Positions 26,531-33,573 of a DNA stretch of 64,000 nt are shown piece after piece. Both the position numbers and the translations under genes were made by a program. Position 1 is the first letter of the stretch, and each line of letters begins with the position of its first letter. Origin of the DNA: Flavobacteriales bacterium (lineage in GTDB: Bacteria > Bacteroidota > Bacteroidia > CAIKAF01); contig JANWKT010000019.1 in NCBI GenBank assembly GCA_025451235.1, positions 1 through 64,000 on the forward strand, read 5' to 3'. Below the pieces are notes generated by a model that worked only from the letters and a program-made list of their open reading frames with translations, did not search any database and was not told where the DNA came from.

Positions 26531-26895
26531 GCAGTCTGAGGTTGAGCTTTTTTATGTTTCAAATATTTTTTGATCACAAAACTGGTTGCAGGGTCCGTAA
26601 TGAGTACTTTCCGTCCAATCAGAATGATGAGTGCAACCAAAAGATAGAAGCCAGCAACTACAAAGAATCCATAATATAACTTGCCTAGTTGCTCACCAAT
26701 CCATAGTGCCAGTCCTATATTTACTATAATCAGGAACATAGCACTGGCGGCAATAACCAATATATATGAAGCGAGGGTTGAAACCACTTCTGTACCTTTG
26801 TTAACTGCCTTTAGTACGACTATGTCTATACTGGCTTGGGCGGCCTCTTTAGCATGTGCTAAAACGGCTTCTGCTATAGTTGCTTTCTCTTCCAT
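26527..26895 (-). CDS. Phage-holin-3-like (YqjE/DUF1469 type) membrane protein
   Basis: A 122-residue membrane protein of the putative actinobacterial holin-X/YqjE type. After an amphipathic N-terminal stretch (AEAVLAHAKEAAQASIDIVV) come two strong transmembrane helices (about 42-64, ILVIAASAMFLIIVNIGLAL; and 74-95, YYGFFVVAGFYLLVALIILI), then a basic tail (KKYLKHKKAQ). Despite the name, such proteins are chromosomal and linked to envelope stress, often next to YtxH/CsbD-type genes; no phage gene is near. It is 20 bp downstream of the YtxH-like gene and overlaps the next gene by 4 bp. Confidence 0.85.
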   Translation of the reverse strand: MEEKATIAEAVLAHAKEAAQASIDIVVLKAVNKGTEVVSTLASYILVIAASAMFLIIVNIGLALWIGEQLGKLYYGFFVVAGFYLLVALIILIGRKVLITDPATSFVIKKYLKHKKAQPQTA

Positions 26896-26915
26896 CTTTT
26901 AATAACTTAAACTTA

Positions 26916-27227
26916 TTAGTATGCAGGTGAATTTTTTTCAAAACCGCGTAATTTAGAGTCTTTTTTATCCTCTTTTTTACCATCTTCGGTTTTTCCTTTT
27001 TCACCCAAGCCAACTACTTCAAGCACTTCTTCGCCTTTTTCTGCAATATTGGAAACAGCATCCTTCAAGCCTGCGAACTTATCTTTCATGCCTTTCAATG
27101 CTTCTCCACCTTTTTTAGAAATCTTCTCACGAAGCTCAGCACCTTTTTGTGGAGCAAACAAGATTCCTAATGCGGCTCCTACAGCGGCTCCTGCCACTAA
27201 TCCGATTACCAATTTTCCAGTTTCCAT
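26916..27227 (-). CDS. YtxH-like membrane-anchored protein
   Basis: A 103-residue protein with the YtxH signature: a glycine- and alanine-rich transmembrane helix at residues 5-24 (LVIGLVAGAAVGAALGILFA) followed at once by PQKGAELREKI and an extended charged helix (EALKGMKDKFAGLKDAVSNI). The Lys/Asp-rich tail is likely disordered. YtxH-type proteins are general-stress-associated in other bacteria. It is the first gene of a three-gene minus-strand operon. A sequence similar to the island's promoter elements (ACCCTATTAGATTGG, minus strand, about 27276-27290) lies upstream. Confidence 0.88.
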   Translation of the reverse strand: METGKLVIGLVAGAAVGAALGILFAPQKGAELREKISKKGGEALKGMKDKFAGLKDAVSNIAEKGEEVLEVVGLGEKGKTEDGKKEDKKDSKLRGFEKNSPAY

Positions 27228-27602
27228 GATATTTATTTTTTTTGTTTAATACTGCTTATCCATTTTCCACTATTGTGCCAATCTAATAGGGTAATAAAAA
27301 AATCATATATCAAGCGGATGAAAATCAATTATTTATAATTGATTTGTTCATTTTTATATTGGTTCCTATGCCATCTTTTCAATATCAAAATGAGAAATAA
27401 AGGCCCTGTATTTTTGCGTTTTGAGAATTCGACTTTTTGTTTTTTTTCGGACCAATTAGGTTTTATTTTTTTACAATAGCGATATAACTTCCTCTAAAAT
27501 AGTTGATTGCAATGCATGAAAGTTGAAAAACCCGGACCCATTTCCGAATTTAGGCACATAATATGTTTAACCAGGAATAGAAAAAATCTAAAAATTACTA
27601 TT
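27228..27602. other. Divergent intergenic region
   Basis: This AT-rich stretch of 375 bp separates the divergent YtxH-like operon and HMA-AraC gene 1. It must hold promoters for both. On the minus strand ACCCTATTAGATTGG resembles the CCCCTATAGATTTG upstream of CsbD paralogue 3. A hairpin AATCAATTAT/ATAATTGATT lies at about 27328-27347. No further gene is supported. Confidence 0.5.
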
Positions 27603-28169
27603 ATGGTTATCTACGTGAAAAATATGGTTTGTGTCAGGTGTAAAATGGTTGTACAATCTGAATTGGCAAAACTGGGCTTGCATCCGTTAAGAATAGAATT
27701 AGGAGAAGCTGTAATACAGGAAGACATTTCTGCTGAATACTTGTCGGCATTAAATGAAGCCTTGCAGAGATCAGGATTAGAAATTCTGAAAGACAATAAA
27801 ACCATACTGGCCGAAAAAGTAAAAGCCGTTATTATTGAATTGGTTCGTTATGGCGATGCTAAATTAACCATCAATCTTTCGGATTACTTAAGCCGAAAAC
27901 TTAACTACAATTATACATATCTCAACAATGTATTCTGTAAAACCCAGGGCATCAACATCGAGAAATACATGATTACTCGTAAGATTGAAAGAGTAAAAGA
28001 ATTATTGGCCTATAATGAGCATAACTTAACAGAGATTGCGTATATGCTCAATTATAGCAGCGTGGCCCATCTTTCAAGCCAGTTTAAAAAAATAACAGGC
28101 ATGAATGCTACTGAGTATAGAATGATCAGATGTGCAAGCAGAAGTGCTGGTGCTCAGGCAATACAATAA
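27603..28169 (+). CDS. HMA-like domain AraC-family regulator 1
   Basis: A 188-residue transcription factor. The N-terminal 70 residues resemble a heavy-metal-associated ferredoxin-like fold: VIYVKNMVCVRCKMVVQSEL, with a CxxC pair (Cys11, Cys14) as in metal-binding HMA domains, then HPLRIELGEAVIQEDI and a second helix. The C-terminal half (about 85-178) is an AraC-type DNA-binding domain with two helix-turn-helix units (LSDYLSRKLNYNYTYLNNVF; LTEIAYMLNYSSVAHLSSQF KKITG pattern). I chose the ATG at 27603 because its paralogue at 30770 begins at the same position (MVIYIKNMV), although an in-frame ATG exists at 27507. It probably regulates the surrounding stress genes. Confidence 0.88.
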   Translation: MVIYVKNMVCVRCKMVVQSELAKLGLHPLRIELGEAVIQEDISAEYLSALNEALQRSGLEILKDNKTILAEKVKAVIIELVRYGDAKLTINLSDYLSRKLNYNYTYLNNVFCKTQGINIEKYMITRKIERVKELLAYNEHNLTEIAYMLNYSSVAHLSSQFKKITGMNATEYRMIRCASRSAGAQAIQ

Positions 28170-28296
28170 CGATATAATAATGGATAAAATTAAACTCTTT
28201 TAAAATTGAATTTTATGAGATCCTATATTATTAAATATTTTTTCGCCGCGGTGTGGCGATTGTTTTCCCGAAAGTGCTATTGGCAATAAGCAGCCT

Positions 28297-28785
28297 ATGA
28301 GAATAAACAGATACATGCTACTATTGATCTTATTGGGTGCATTTTCAGTAGGATATTCCCAGAAACCGAACTTGGAAAGACAGGTAGAGATGATTGATTC
28401 CGCCTATAGTTCCAGGGTAGACCGGTACATTAGAAAATGTTATCCTGATTATACGATCCGGATCCAATTCGAAAAGGACTCCTTTAGTTTATGTTCGATC
28501 GAAATGGTGTTATTTGTAGCACCTGATATCAGTGCTGACCAAATTCCAGTATTAAAGGAATTTATGATCAACATGGCGCATTACCATAACTTAAATAAGG
28601 AGCCGGTTCTGTTGGAATACGGAATCATTAGTGGTGCGGTGGATGTGCTGTACGATAGGACCTTTAAAAGAAAAGAAATATTCGTTCATTCCCTTGAAAA
28701 AAATGTGACCCATGATACTGTTATTGATTTAATAGCAGCTTTCAATAAAATAACCTATTCATACATGGACAAGAGACAACGTTAA
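28297..28785 (+). CDS. Exported protein of unknown function, paralogue B
   Basis: A 162-residue paralogue of the protein at 24076, with a signal peptide (residues 1-21, ending VGYSQ). Shared blocks include MIDSAYSSRVDRYIRKCYPD, FEKDSFSLCSIEM, VAPDISADQIPVLKEFM, TFKRKEIFV and SLEKNVTH, and the ending DLIAAFNKITYSYM. No known family comes to mind, and no catalytic motif stands out. It is followed after 25 bp by the DUF4142 gene, so the two probably form an operon. The export signal points to a periplasmic role. Confidence 0.85.
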   Translation: MRINRYMLLLILLGAFSVGYSQKPNLERQVEMIDSAYSSRVDRYIRKCYPDYTIRIQFEKDSFSLCSIEMVLFVAPDISADQIPVLKEFMINMAHYHNLNKEPVLLEYGIISGAVDVLYDRTFKRKEIFVHSLEKNVTHDTVIDLIAAFNKITYSYMDKRQR

Positions 28786-28810
28786 AGAAATTGATGACCC
28801 AATAAATATA

Positions 28811-29332
28811 ATGATTATGAAAATATTACTTTTTATTTCGATGATGGGTTTGGGATTGCAATTCTCTTACCTGGCATTTGGAACTGAAAATAAAAAAACA
28901 GCCAAATTTGTTCAGAACCAGGTGGAATCCCAGATCATGGATATTGAAGAAGGCAACCTGGCCATTAGATATGGTACAACTCCTATGATGCGTGATTATG
29001 GAAAGTGGATGGTAGAAGATCATACCCGGATGTTGAACGATTTAAAGCATATCGTTGATGAACGAAATTTGGTAGTACTCTATCAATTGTGCCCTAAAAA
29101 AGTGGATGGTTTGAGTAACCTTACCGAAAAACGTGGAAATGAATTTGATGAGTTATTCATAAAAATGATGGTCAGCGACCATAAAAGAGACGTTTGCTAT
29201 TTAAAAAGAGGGAAGGCGTCCAAGGATGCGGAAGTAAAGAAATTCTCAGAAAAATATTTGCCTGTAGTGGAAAAACACCTGGACGGTATCCGGAGTATTC
29301 GTAAATCAATGAATGAGGTGGAGATTCCATAG
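28811..29332 (+). CDS. Exported DUF4142 protein
   Basis: A 173-residue protein with a signal peptide (residues 1-22) and a DUF4142 domain, a ferritin-like four-helix bundle. Helices are recognisable from QNQVESQIMDIEEGNLAIRY, PMMRDYGKWMVEDHTRMLND, FIKMMVSDHKRDVCYLKRGK and EKYLPVVEKHLDGIRSIRKS; the conserved D-H pairs (VEDH, VSDHK) and KFSEKYLP are in place. The function of DUF4142 is not established; it commonly accompanies stress genes. It follows paralogue B by 25 bp. Two ATGs six bases apart (28811, 28817) are both possible starts. Confidence 0.9.
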   Translation: MIMKILLFISMMGLGLQFSYLAFGTENKKTAKFVQNQVESQIMDIEEGNLAIRYGTTPMMRDYGKWMVEDHTRMLNDLKHIVDERNLVVLYQLCPKKVDGLSNLTEKRGNEFDELFIKMMVSDHKRDVCYLKRGKASKDAEVKKFSEKYLPVVEKHLDGIRSIRKSMNEVEIP

Positions 29333-29395
29333 CTCATGATGTGAATCTTGAAAAAAAAAATAAAAAACCTATAACAATATTCATGAATGACCCCT

Positions 29396-29407
29396 ATAGA
29401 TTTGTAA
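29396..29407 (+). promoter_or_regulatory. ATAGATTTGTRA element, copy 3
   Basis: ATAGATTTGTAA lies 31 bp upstream of CsbD-like paralogue 3, preceded by GACCCCT. Same 12-mer as 23797 and 24705. Confidence 0.55.
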
Positions 29408-29438
29408 ACATATAAATGATAATTTAAAATTTGAAGTT

Positions 29439-29741
29439 ATGACATTCAATGAGAAAAATTCCGGCTCAACCAATAAAAATGAGCAGAATACAGAAACCAC
29501 CAACCAACAAAATACAGAGACCACCCAAACGAATCAAACCCCTTTTACCACGCAGGAATGGGAAGGCAAAAGAACAAAACTCCAGGAGTTATATCCTGAT
29601 CTTTCTGATGAAGATTTAAGATATGAAGAAGGAAAGCACCATGAGTTGTATAACAGACTTCAAACCAGATTGGGAAAAACCAAGGATGAGGTAAAAAGCC
29701 TTATTGGTGGTTTAAGTACGGATCCGAATAAAAATATCTAA
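29439..29741 (+). CDS. CsbD-like protein, paralogue 3
   Basis: A 100-residue CsbD-like protein with a Thr/Asn/Gln-rich N-terminal tail (residues 1-40), like paralogue 2. The core runs FTTQEWEGKRTKLQELYPDL, SDEDLRYEEGKHHELYNRLQ and TRLGKTKDEVKSLIGG. It is closest to the protein at 24740, including the EEGKH-ELY segment. Cytosolic. It has its own candidate promoter and is followed by a terminator at 29772-29803. Confidence 0.85.
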   Translation: MTFNEKNSGSTNKNEQNTETTNQQNTETTQTNQTPFTTQEWEGKRTKLQELYPDLSDEDLRYEEGKHHELYNRLQTRLGKTKDEVKSLIGGLSTDPNKNI

Positions 29742-29771
29742 CCCAAATAAATGTGTCCCTGTTCCCTACAT

Positions 29772-29803
29772 AAATACCGCCTATAATTATTTAGGCGGTA
29801 TTT
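29772..29803 (+). terminator. Terminator-like hairpin
   Basis: AAATACCGCCTA, loop of eight bases, TAGGCGGTATTT. A perfect 12-bp stem located 30 bp after CsbD paralogue 3; being symmetric it could act in both directions. Confidence 0.8.
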
Positions 29804-29843
29804 ATTACACTTATGAAAAGGATGTATTCATTTAATACAGAAT

Positions 29844-30047
29844 ATGATGGAAAAACCAACAGATACAATTATGTTTTCGGATATGTTTTGGAACGATAAA
29901 AAGGCCAAGCTAAAAAAGCAATATCCTGGTTTATCGGATACAGACCTTACCTATGAACCTGGAAACCTACGAGAATTGATGAATTGTTTAAGCATTAAGC
30001 TGGGTAAAACCGGAAACGAGCTCAAAGAACTTATTTTTAACTTATAG
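29844..30047 (+). CDS. CsbD-like small protein, paralogue 4
   Basis: A 67-residue protein with FSDMFWNDKKAKLKKQYPGL, SDTDLTYEPGNLRELMNCLS and IKLGKTGNELKELI. It is most like paralogue 1 at 23855 (both share DLTYEPGNL and NCL-IKLGK), so these two arose from one duplication. Cytosolic. Five bases separate its stop from the next CsbD-like gene, so the two are an operon. No good ATAGATTTG element precedes it. Confidence 0.82.
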   Translation: MMEKPTDTIMFSDMFWNDKKAKLKKQYPGLSDTDLTYEPGNLRELMNCLSIKLGKTGNELKELIFNL

Positions 30048-30052
30048 AAGCC

Positions 30053-30304
30053 ATGGAAAACAATAAAACTCCCGATCCTTCTCATAAATCTGAAGAGGAA
30101 CTGAACCAGAAAACACAGGACCCAACAGGATTTACGGAAAGTTATTGGAACGATAAAAGAGCCAAGCTCAAAAAAAAGTATCCTGATCTAATGGATGAAG
30201 ATCTGCAATATCAGGAAGGCAACGATGCAGAACTGATGAAAAGGTTGCAAAAAAAACTAGGTAAAACCGAAGTCGAGATCCGAAATCTGATCGATATGCT
30301 ATAA
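30053..30304 (+). CDS. CsbD-like small protein, paralogue 5
   Basis: An 83-residue protein. A hydrophilic tail (residues 1-30) precedes the core FTESYWNDKRAKLKKKYPDL, MDEDLQYQEGNDAELMKRLQ, KKLGKTEVEIRNLI. It is fifth of the set and probably cotranscribed with paralogue 4 (5-bp gap). A terminator at 30346-30379 follows. Confidence 0.82.
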   Translation: MENNKTPDPSHKSEEELNQKTQDPTGFTESYWNDKRAKLKKKYPDLMDEDLQYQEGNDAELMKRLQKKLGKTEVEIRNLIDML

Positions 30305-30345
30305 GCCAAACAACAAGCATTCTCTGTTCTCTAAATCTACATAAG

Positions 30346-30379
30346 AAAATACCGCCTCGTGAAAATGGGGCGGTATTTT
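30346..30379. terminator. Shared bidirectional terminator
   Basis: AAAATACCGCC, 12-nt loop, GGCGGTATTTT. It lies between the convergent CsbD paralogue 5 and VF530 genes and overlaps the VF530 stop codon. Confidence 0.85.
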
Positions 30380-30599
30380 AACTTTCCAGGCTTTCCAGGT
30401 AGAGATCTTCTACCTTCTTCCTGGCCCAAGGTGTTTTTCTTAAAAAGGTAAGACTGGATTTAATGCTGGGGTTGTTGTTGAAGCATTTGATATCGATTGT
30501 TCGACCCAATAATTCCCATCCATAATAATCTACCAGATGATTCAAGATGGCTTCCAGCGTAATTCCATGTAAAGGATTGTTTTTTTGCGGTTCTGCCAT
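30378..30599 (-). CDS. VF530 family DNA-binding protein
   Basis: A 73-residue protein of the VF530 (DUF2132) family, all but identical to the family pattern: [60 protein letters not shown]. Family members bind DNA by structural criteria; the physiological role is not established. It is a single gene convergent with CsbD paralogue 5. Confidence 0.93.
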   Translation of the reverse strand: MAEPQKNNPLHGITLEAILNHLVDYYGWELLGRTIDIKCFNNNPSIKSSLTFLRKTPWARKKVEDLYLESLES

Positions 30600-30769
30600 T
30601 CTGTATTCAGTTCTTATGCATCAAAAATAGTGCAATTTTCGATGTTTATAAATTAACCACAACATAAACAGCATTTAAAAATGCTACACCTTAAATATAA
30701 CCCCTTTTTTTTGGAGCTAAGCTTTCAATTGATTTATATTTATTAAATAAGTAATACCCCTTTTCTATT

Positions 30770-31330
30770 ATGGTGATCTATATTAAAAATATGGTGAGCA
30801 CCCGGTGTAAGTTGGTTGTAAAAGCTGAGTTGGAAAAGTTGGGACTCCATGCGGTCCGGGTTGAACTTGGGGAAGCTGAAATAGAAGAAGACCTTCCTAG
30901 GGAACATCAATATTTATTGGACATTGCGTTAAAAAAATGCGGACTTGAGATATTGGAAGGGCATAAGTCCATTCTGATCGAAAAAATAAAAAAAACCATT
31001 ATTGAACTGGTAAGAGATCCCGACATTAAATTAAAACTGAACATGTCCGGCTATCTTTCGGAGAAACTTAACTATAACTATACTTACCTCAATAATATAT
31101 TCTATAAAGCCAAGGGATTGAGTATAGAAAAGTATTTGATACATCAAAGAATAGAAAAAGTAAAAGAATTATTGGCCTACCATGAGTTGAACCTTACCGA
31201 AATTGCCTATCAGTTGCATTATAGCAGCATTGCTCATCTCTCTAACCAATTCAAAAAGATCACAGGGCTCAGTCCAAGTGAATATAGGCAGAAAGAACAT
31301 ATCGAGAGGCTGGGGGTTGACGAAGTGTGA
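30770..31330 (+). CDS. HMA-like domain AraC-family regulator 2
   Basis: A 186-residue paralogue of the regulator at 27603, alike over its whole length. The HMA-like domain (VIYIKNMVSTRCKLVVKAEL) has Ser in place of the first Cys of the CxxC pair and keeps the second, so the two copies may differ in what they sense. The DNA-binding part (LNMSGYLSEKLNYNYTYLNN; LTEIAYQLHYSSIAHLSNQF) is close to copy 1, so both probably read similar sites. The last 12 residues differ. It is flanked by the VF530 gene and a terminator (31526-31559), which places it at the edge of the stress island. Confidence 0.88.
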   Translation: MVIYIKNMVSTRCKLVVKAELEKLGLHAVRVELGEAEIEEDLPREHQYLLDIALKKCGLEILEGHKSILIEKIKKTIIELVRDPDIKLKLNMSGYLSEKLNYNYTYLNNIFYKAKGLSIEKYLIHQRIEKVKELLAYHELNLTEIAYQLHYSSIAHLSNQFKKITGLSPSEYRQKEHIERLGVDEV

Positions 31331-31525
31331 ATCTTGCAAATTTTCCTGTGGTTTTTGTAAATGCGTAAGATCGAAACCTATTTACATTTGGGTATAAATT
31401 CATCCACATATACCTCGCTGCTTAGCAGGGCTTCGAGGCAAAAAAAACCAGCGAAGATCTGGTAAAAGGAGTTGCGGGGAATGATAGCTATGCTATAATA
31501 ACCCACAATTATCCTAAGGAGAAAG

Positions 31526-31559
31526 AAACCGTTTAAAAGAATATTTTAAGCGGTTTTTT
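31526..31559 (+). terminator. Rho-independent terminator
   Basis: AAACCGTTTAAAA, loop GAATA, TTTTAAGCGGTTT with a T-run (one G-U pair). It lies about 195 bp after regulator 2, so it could serve it, or a short transcript between. Confidence 0.7.
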
Positions 31560-31580
31560 AATGACTTATCGGGAATTTTT

Positions 31581-32021
31581 TTATTCCACTTTCTCAATGA
31601 GTTGATTTGGCGACCGGATCAGATATGTTTCTCCATCATATGTAAATTCCAATATAACGTCTACATAAACATTGGGTCCCCATTTGGGTCCATTTTCCGA
31701 AGTACCGGCATAGGTCGAACTGCCAATGGAAAGTTCATATAGATCAGCTGCCCACGACTCATCACCCATCACCACATATTGACGAACCAGGTGTACCTCA
31801 TTTAAAATTTCCGGACCAGAGATCAGGTTCAGGGTTACGGTCGATCGCATAGGATCACCATCACTGGTAGTAGGAGGCATAAAATCTCTCCATACATAGG
31901 CATCCAGGGTAAACACCGAGCCATTAATGTCAATCACTGTTGGACTGGATTGAAGATCATCTAACGAAGCGCAGGAAGTGAAAAGGATGCTGAGAAATAG
32001 TATGAATAGAATTTTTTTCAT
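31581..32021 (-). CDS. Hypothetical lipoprotein
   Basis: A 146-residue lipoprotein: the hydrophobic start ends in LFTSC (Cys17), followed by ASLDDLQSS. The rest is beta-strand rich, with VWRDFMPPTTSDG, STVTLNLISG and VDVILEFTYDGETYLIRSP, suggesting an immunoglobulin-like sandwich. No family recognised. It is a single minus-strand gene, convergent with the island's terminator and divergent from the HU-like gene. Confidence 0.82.
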   Translation of the reverse strand: MKKILFILFLSILFTSCASLDDLQSSPTVIDINGSVFTLDAYVWRDFMPPTTSDGDPMRSTVTLNLISGPEILNEVHLVRQYVVMGDESWAADLYELSIGSSTYAGTSENGPKWGPNVYVDVILEFTYDGETYLIRSPNQLIEKVE

Positions 32022-32192
32022 GGGGAATTTTATTCTATAGCGAATATAGGGATTTTTGGGAACCTAGTGAAACCTATAAATAACCTATCTTTTAGCTATC
32101 TTTTAGCTATCACAACTGTTGTTGGAGCCGGACTAACTATTATTATTTCGTACTTTTTTTTAACTTGCAATTGCAAATTACTCAAACTATCT

Positions 32193-32537
32193 ATGAATAA
32201 GGCAGAGATTGTCGAATATATAGCGAAAGAATGTAACTTTAGCAGGAAGCGAGCTCTTCAGGTTTTGGACGTTATATTAGACATTATTACCAAAACTCTA
32301 AAAAAGGGGGAACGAATCACTTTAACTGGTTTTGGTGAATTTTCCGTTGTCAAAAGAAGTCGTAGAACCGGAAGAAACCCAATGACGGGATCCCAAATCA
32401 AGATCCCTGCCAGAAAGGTCATAAGATTTAAAACCTCAAAAACCTTTAGCGAGGGAAAGCTTAAAATTATTATTAAAACCATTGATCCAGATGATGAGGA
32501 TGATGGAACAGATGATACAGGACCCATGAAAAATTAA
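32193..32537 (+). CDS. HU/IHF-like DNA-binding protein with acidic tail
   Basis: A 114-residue histone-like protein. Residues 1-91 hold the HU fold: MNKAEIVEYIAKECNFSRKR, LKKGERITLTGFGEFSVVKR and the DNA-clamping arm SRRTGRNPMTGSQIKIPARK, with the invariant Pro in NPMTG. A C-terminal acidic tail (DPDDEDDGTDD) is not part of typical HU and may modulate DNA binding. I choose the ATG at 32193; a GTG at 32067 would add a hydrophobic stretch of doubtful value. The gene is followed after ten bases by a small membrane protein gene, so the pair may form an operon. Confidence 0.85.
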   Translation: MNKAEIVEYIAKECNFSRKRALQVLDVILDIITKTLKKGERITLTGFGEFSVVKRSRRTGRNPMTGSQIKIPARKVIRFKTSKTFSEGKLKIIIKTIDPDDEDDGTDDTGPMKN

Positions 32538-32547
32538 AAGTATAGGA

Positions 32548-32955
32548 ATGAAGCTTGAAAAATATAAGGAAAGATCGCATGAGTATACTGAAAAGGCAAG
32601 TGATATCATCAGGAACTTATGCTTTGCGGGTATTGGAATAATTTGGATATTTAGAAATGTTGATAACTCCGGATCTCCTATTGATGGGATGTTAATTTAT
32701 CCCCTAATATTACTTGCATTATCGCTGTTATTTGACTTAGGGCAGTATTTTATTGGTGGAGTCATTTGGATCAGATTCTTTAGAAAAAGAGAAAAGGATC
32801 CAGCATTTAAAGACCCGGAACTCGATGTTAAAGCAAAACCTATTTGGAACAAGCCGGTCTACTTTTGTTATTATGCTAAAGTAGTATTAATGGTGGGGGC
32901 TTATGTACTTATCATCTTACATTTATCCAACGAGGCACTGATGAGTAAGATGTAG
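32548..32955 (+). CDS. Small membrane protein
   Basis: A 135-residue protein with three likely transmembrane helices (about residues 25-40, 50-70 and 105-125; the second is YPLILLALSLLFDLGQYFIG) separated by a charged loop (FRKREKDPAFKDPELDVKAK). I do not recognise the family. It starts 10 bp after the HU-like gene, so the two are likely cotranscribed. It is followed by the PIN/ImmA pair on the opposite strand. Confidence 0.78.
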   Translation: MKLEKYKERSHEYTEKASDIIRNLCFAGIGIIWIFRNVDNSGSPIDGMLIYPLILLALSLLFDLGQYFIGGVIWIRFFRKREKDPAFKDPELDVKAKPIWNKPVYFCYYAKVVLMVGAYVLIILHLSNEALMSKM

Positions 32956-32976
32956 AATAAAAACCTGCTCTAAGAT

Positions 32977-33573
32977 TTAATCTGCTATTCTTTTTAATAG
33001 CTTCAACTTCATCCCTTCTTCATAAACATTTTGAAAAAATGCACTCAACTTTCCCCAATCATTGCTGATAGAAGATTCGTGTTCTGAGGTTATTAGTTTA
33101 AGGTCACTATCAATTAAAATACCAATGAAAAAGAGATGTCCAACTAAATGTGGAGTTGTTTGTACTTTGTTTCTACCTAATATTTCATTTCCCAATTTTC
33201 TGGCAGCTTTATCATCGGTGAGAAATGCTTGGTTTGTTTTTTTTGCAAAAGCTATTGAGGATAACTCTCCTAGCCCCAATTTTTTTCTAGATTCAAGAAG
33301 CTTCACTTCTTGTAGGTCACCAATCGTCAAGTCATATGATACGATTTTTTTATTTATAATCTCGCTTTTTAATTTTTTACATAAATCTAAATGCTGATTT
33401 GAAACTGATTTACGTGGTTTTACCAAACATTCATATTCAACGTATTTTGTAAATGAAAAATAACATTGAGCCTCAACAGAAGCTGAATAAATTTTTGAAG
33501 ATGCCAAGATATTCCAAACAGAACATGTATCAACAACATTACACAAATTAAATTCCGTTATATCAATGTTCAT
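32977..33573 (-). CDS. PIN-like nuclease, probable toxin of ImmA/PIN pair
   Basis: A 198-residue protein with the acidic residues of a PIN-type RNase: Asp15 in NVVDTCSVW, Glu48, Glu103 in LGLGELSS, and Asp120/Asp121 in FLTDDKAARK. Acidic residues in this order bind divalent metal in PIN domains, which cleave RNA. Some PIN proteins of the DUF4411 type are found next to ImmA/IrrE-type genes. Its start overlaps the end of the upstream XRE-ImmA/IrrE gene by 11 bp, so translation is coupled. Type II toxin-antitoxin pairs often have this organisation. It has no signal peptide. Its C-terminal 50 residues lie outside the PIN core. Confidence 0.82.
   Translation of the reverse strand: MNIDITEFNLCNVVDTCSVWNILASSKIYSASVEAQCYFSFTKYVEYECLVKPRKSVSNQHLDLCKKLKSEIINKKIVSYDLTIGDLQEVKLLESRKKLGLGELSSIAFAKKTNQAFLTDDKAARKLGNEILGRNKVQTTPHLVGHLFFIGILIDSDLKLITSEHESSISNDWGKLSAFFQNVYEEGMKLKLLKRIAD

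Noticed and set aside
27507-27602. Upstream ATG extension of HMA-AraC regulator 1
   Set aside because: The paralogue begins exactly at the ATG corresponding to 27603, and the extension has no similar counterpart.
32067-32192. GTG start that adds a hydrophobic segment to the HU-like protein
   Set aside because: HU-type proteins begin with the MNKAEIVEYI segment at 32193; a membrane helix in front would be odd and has no support.
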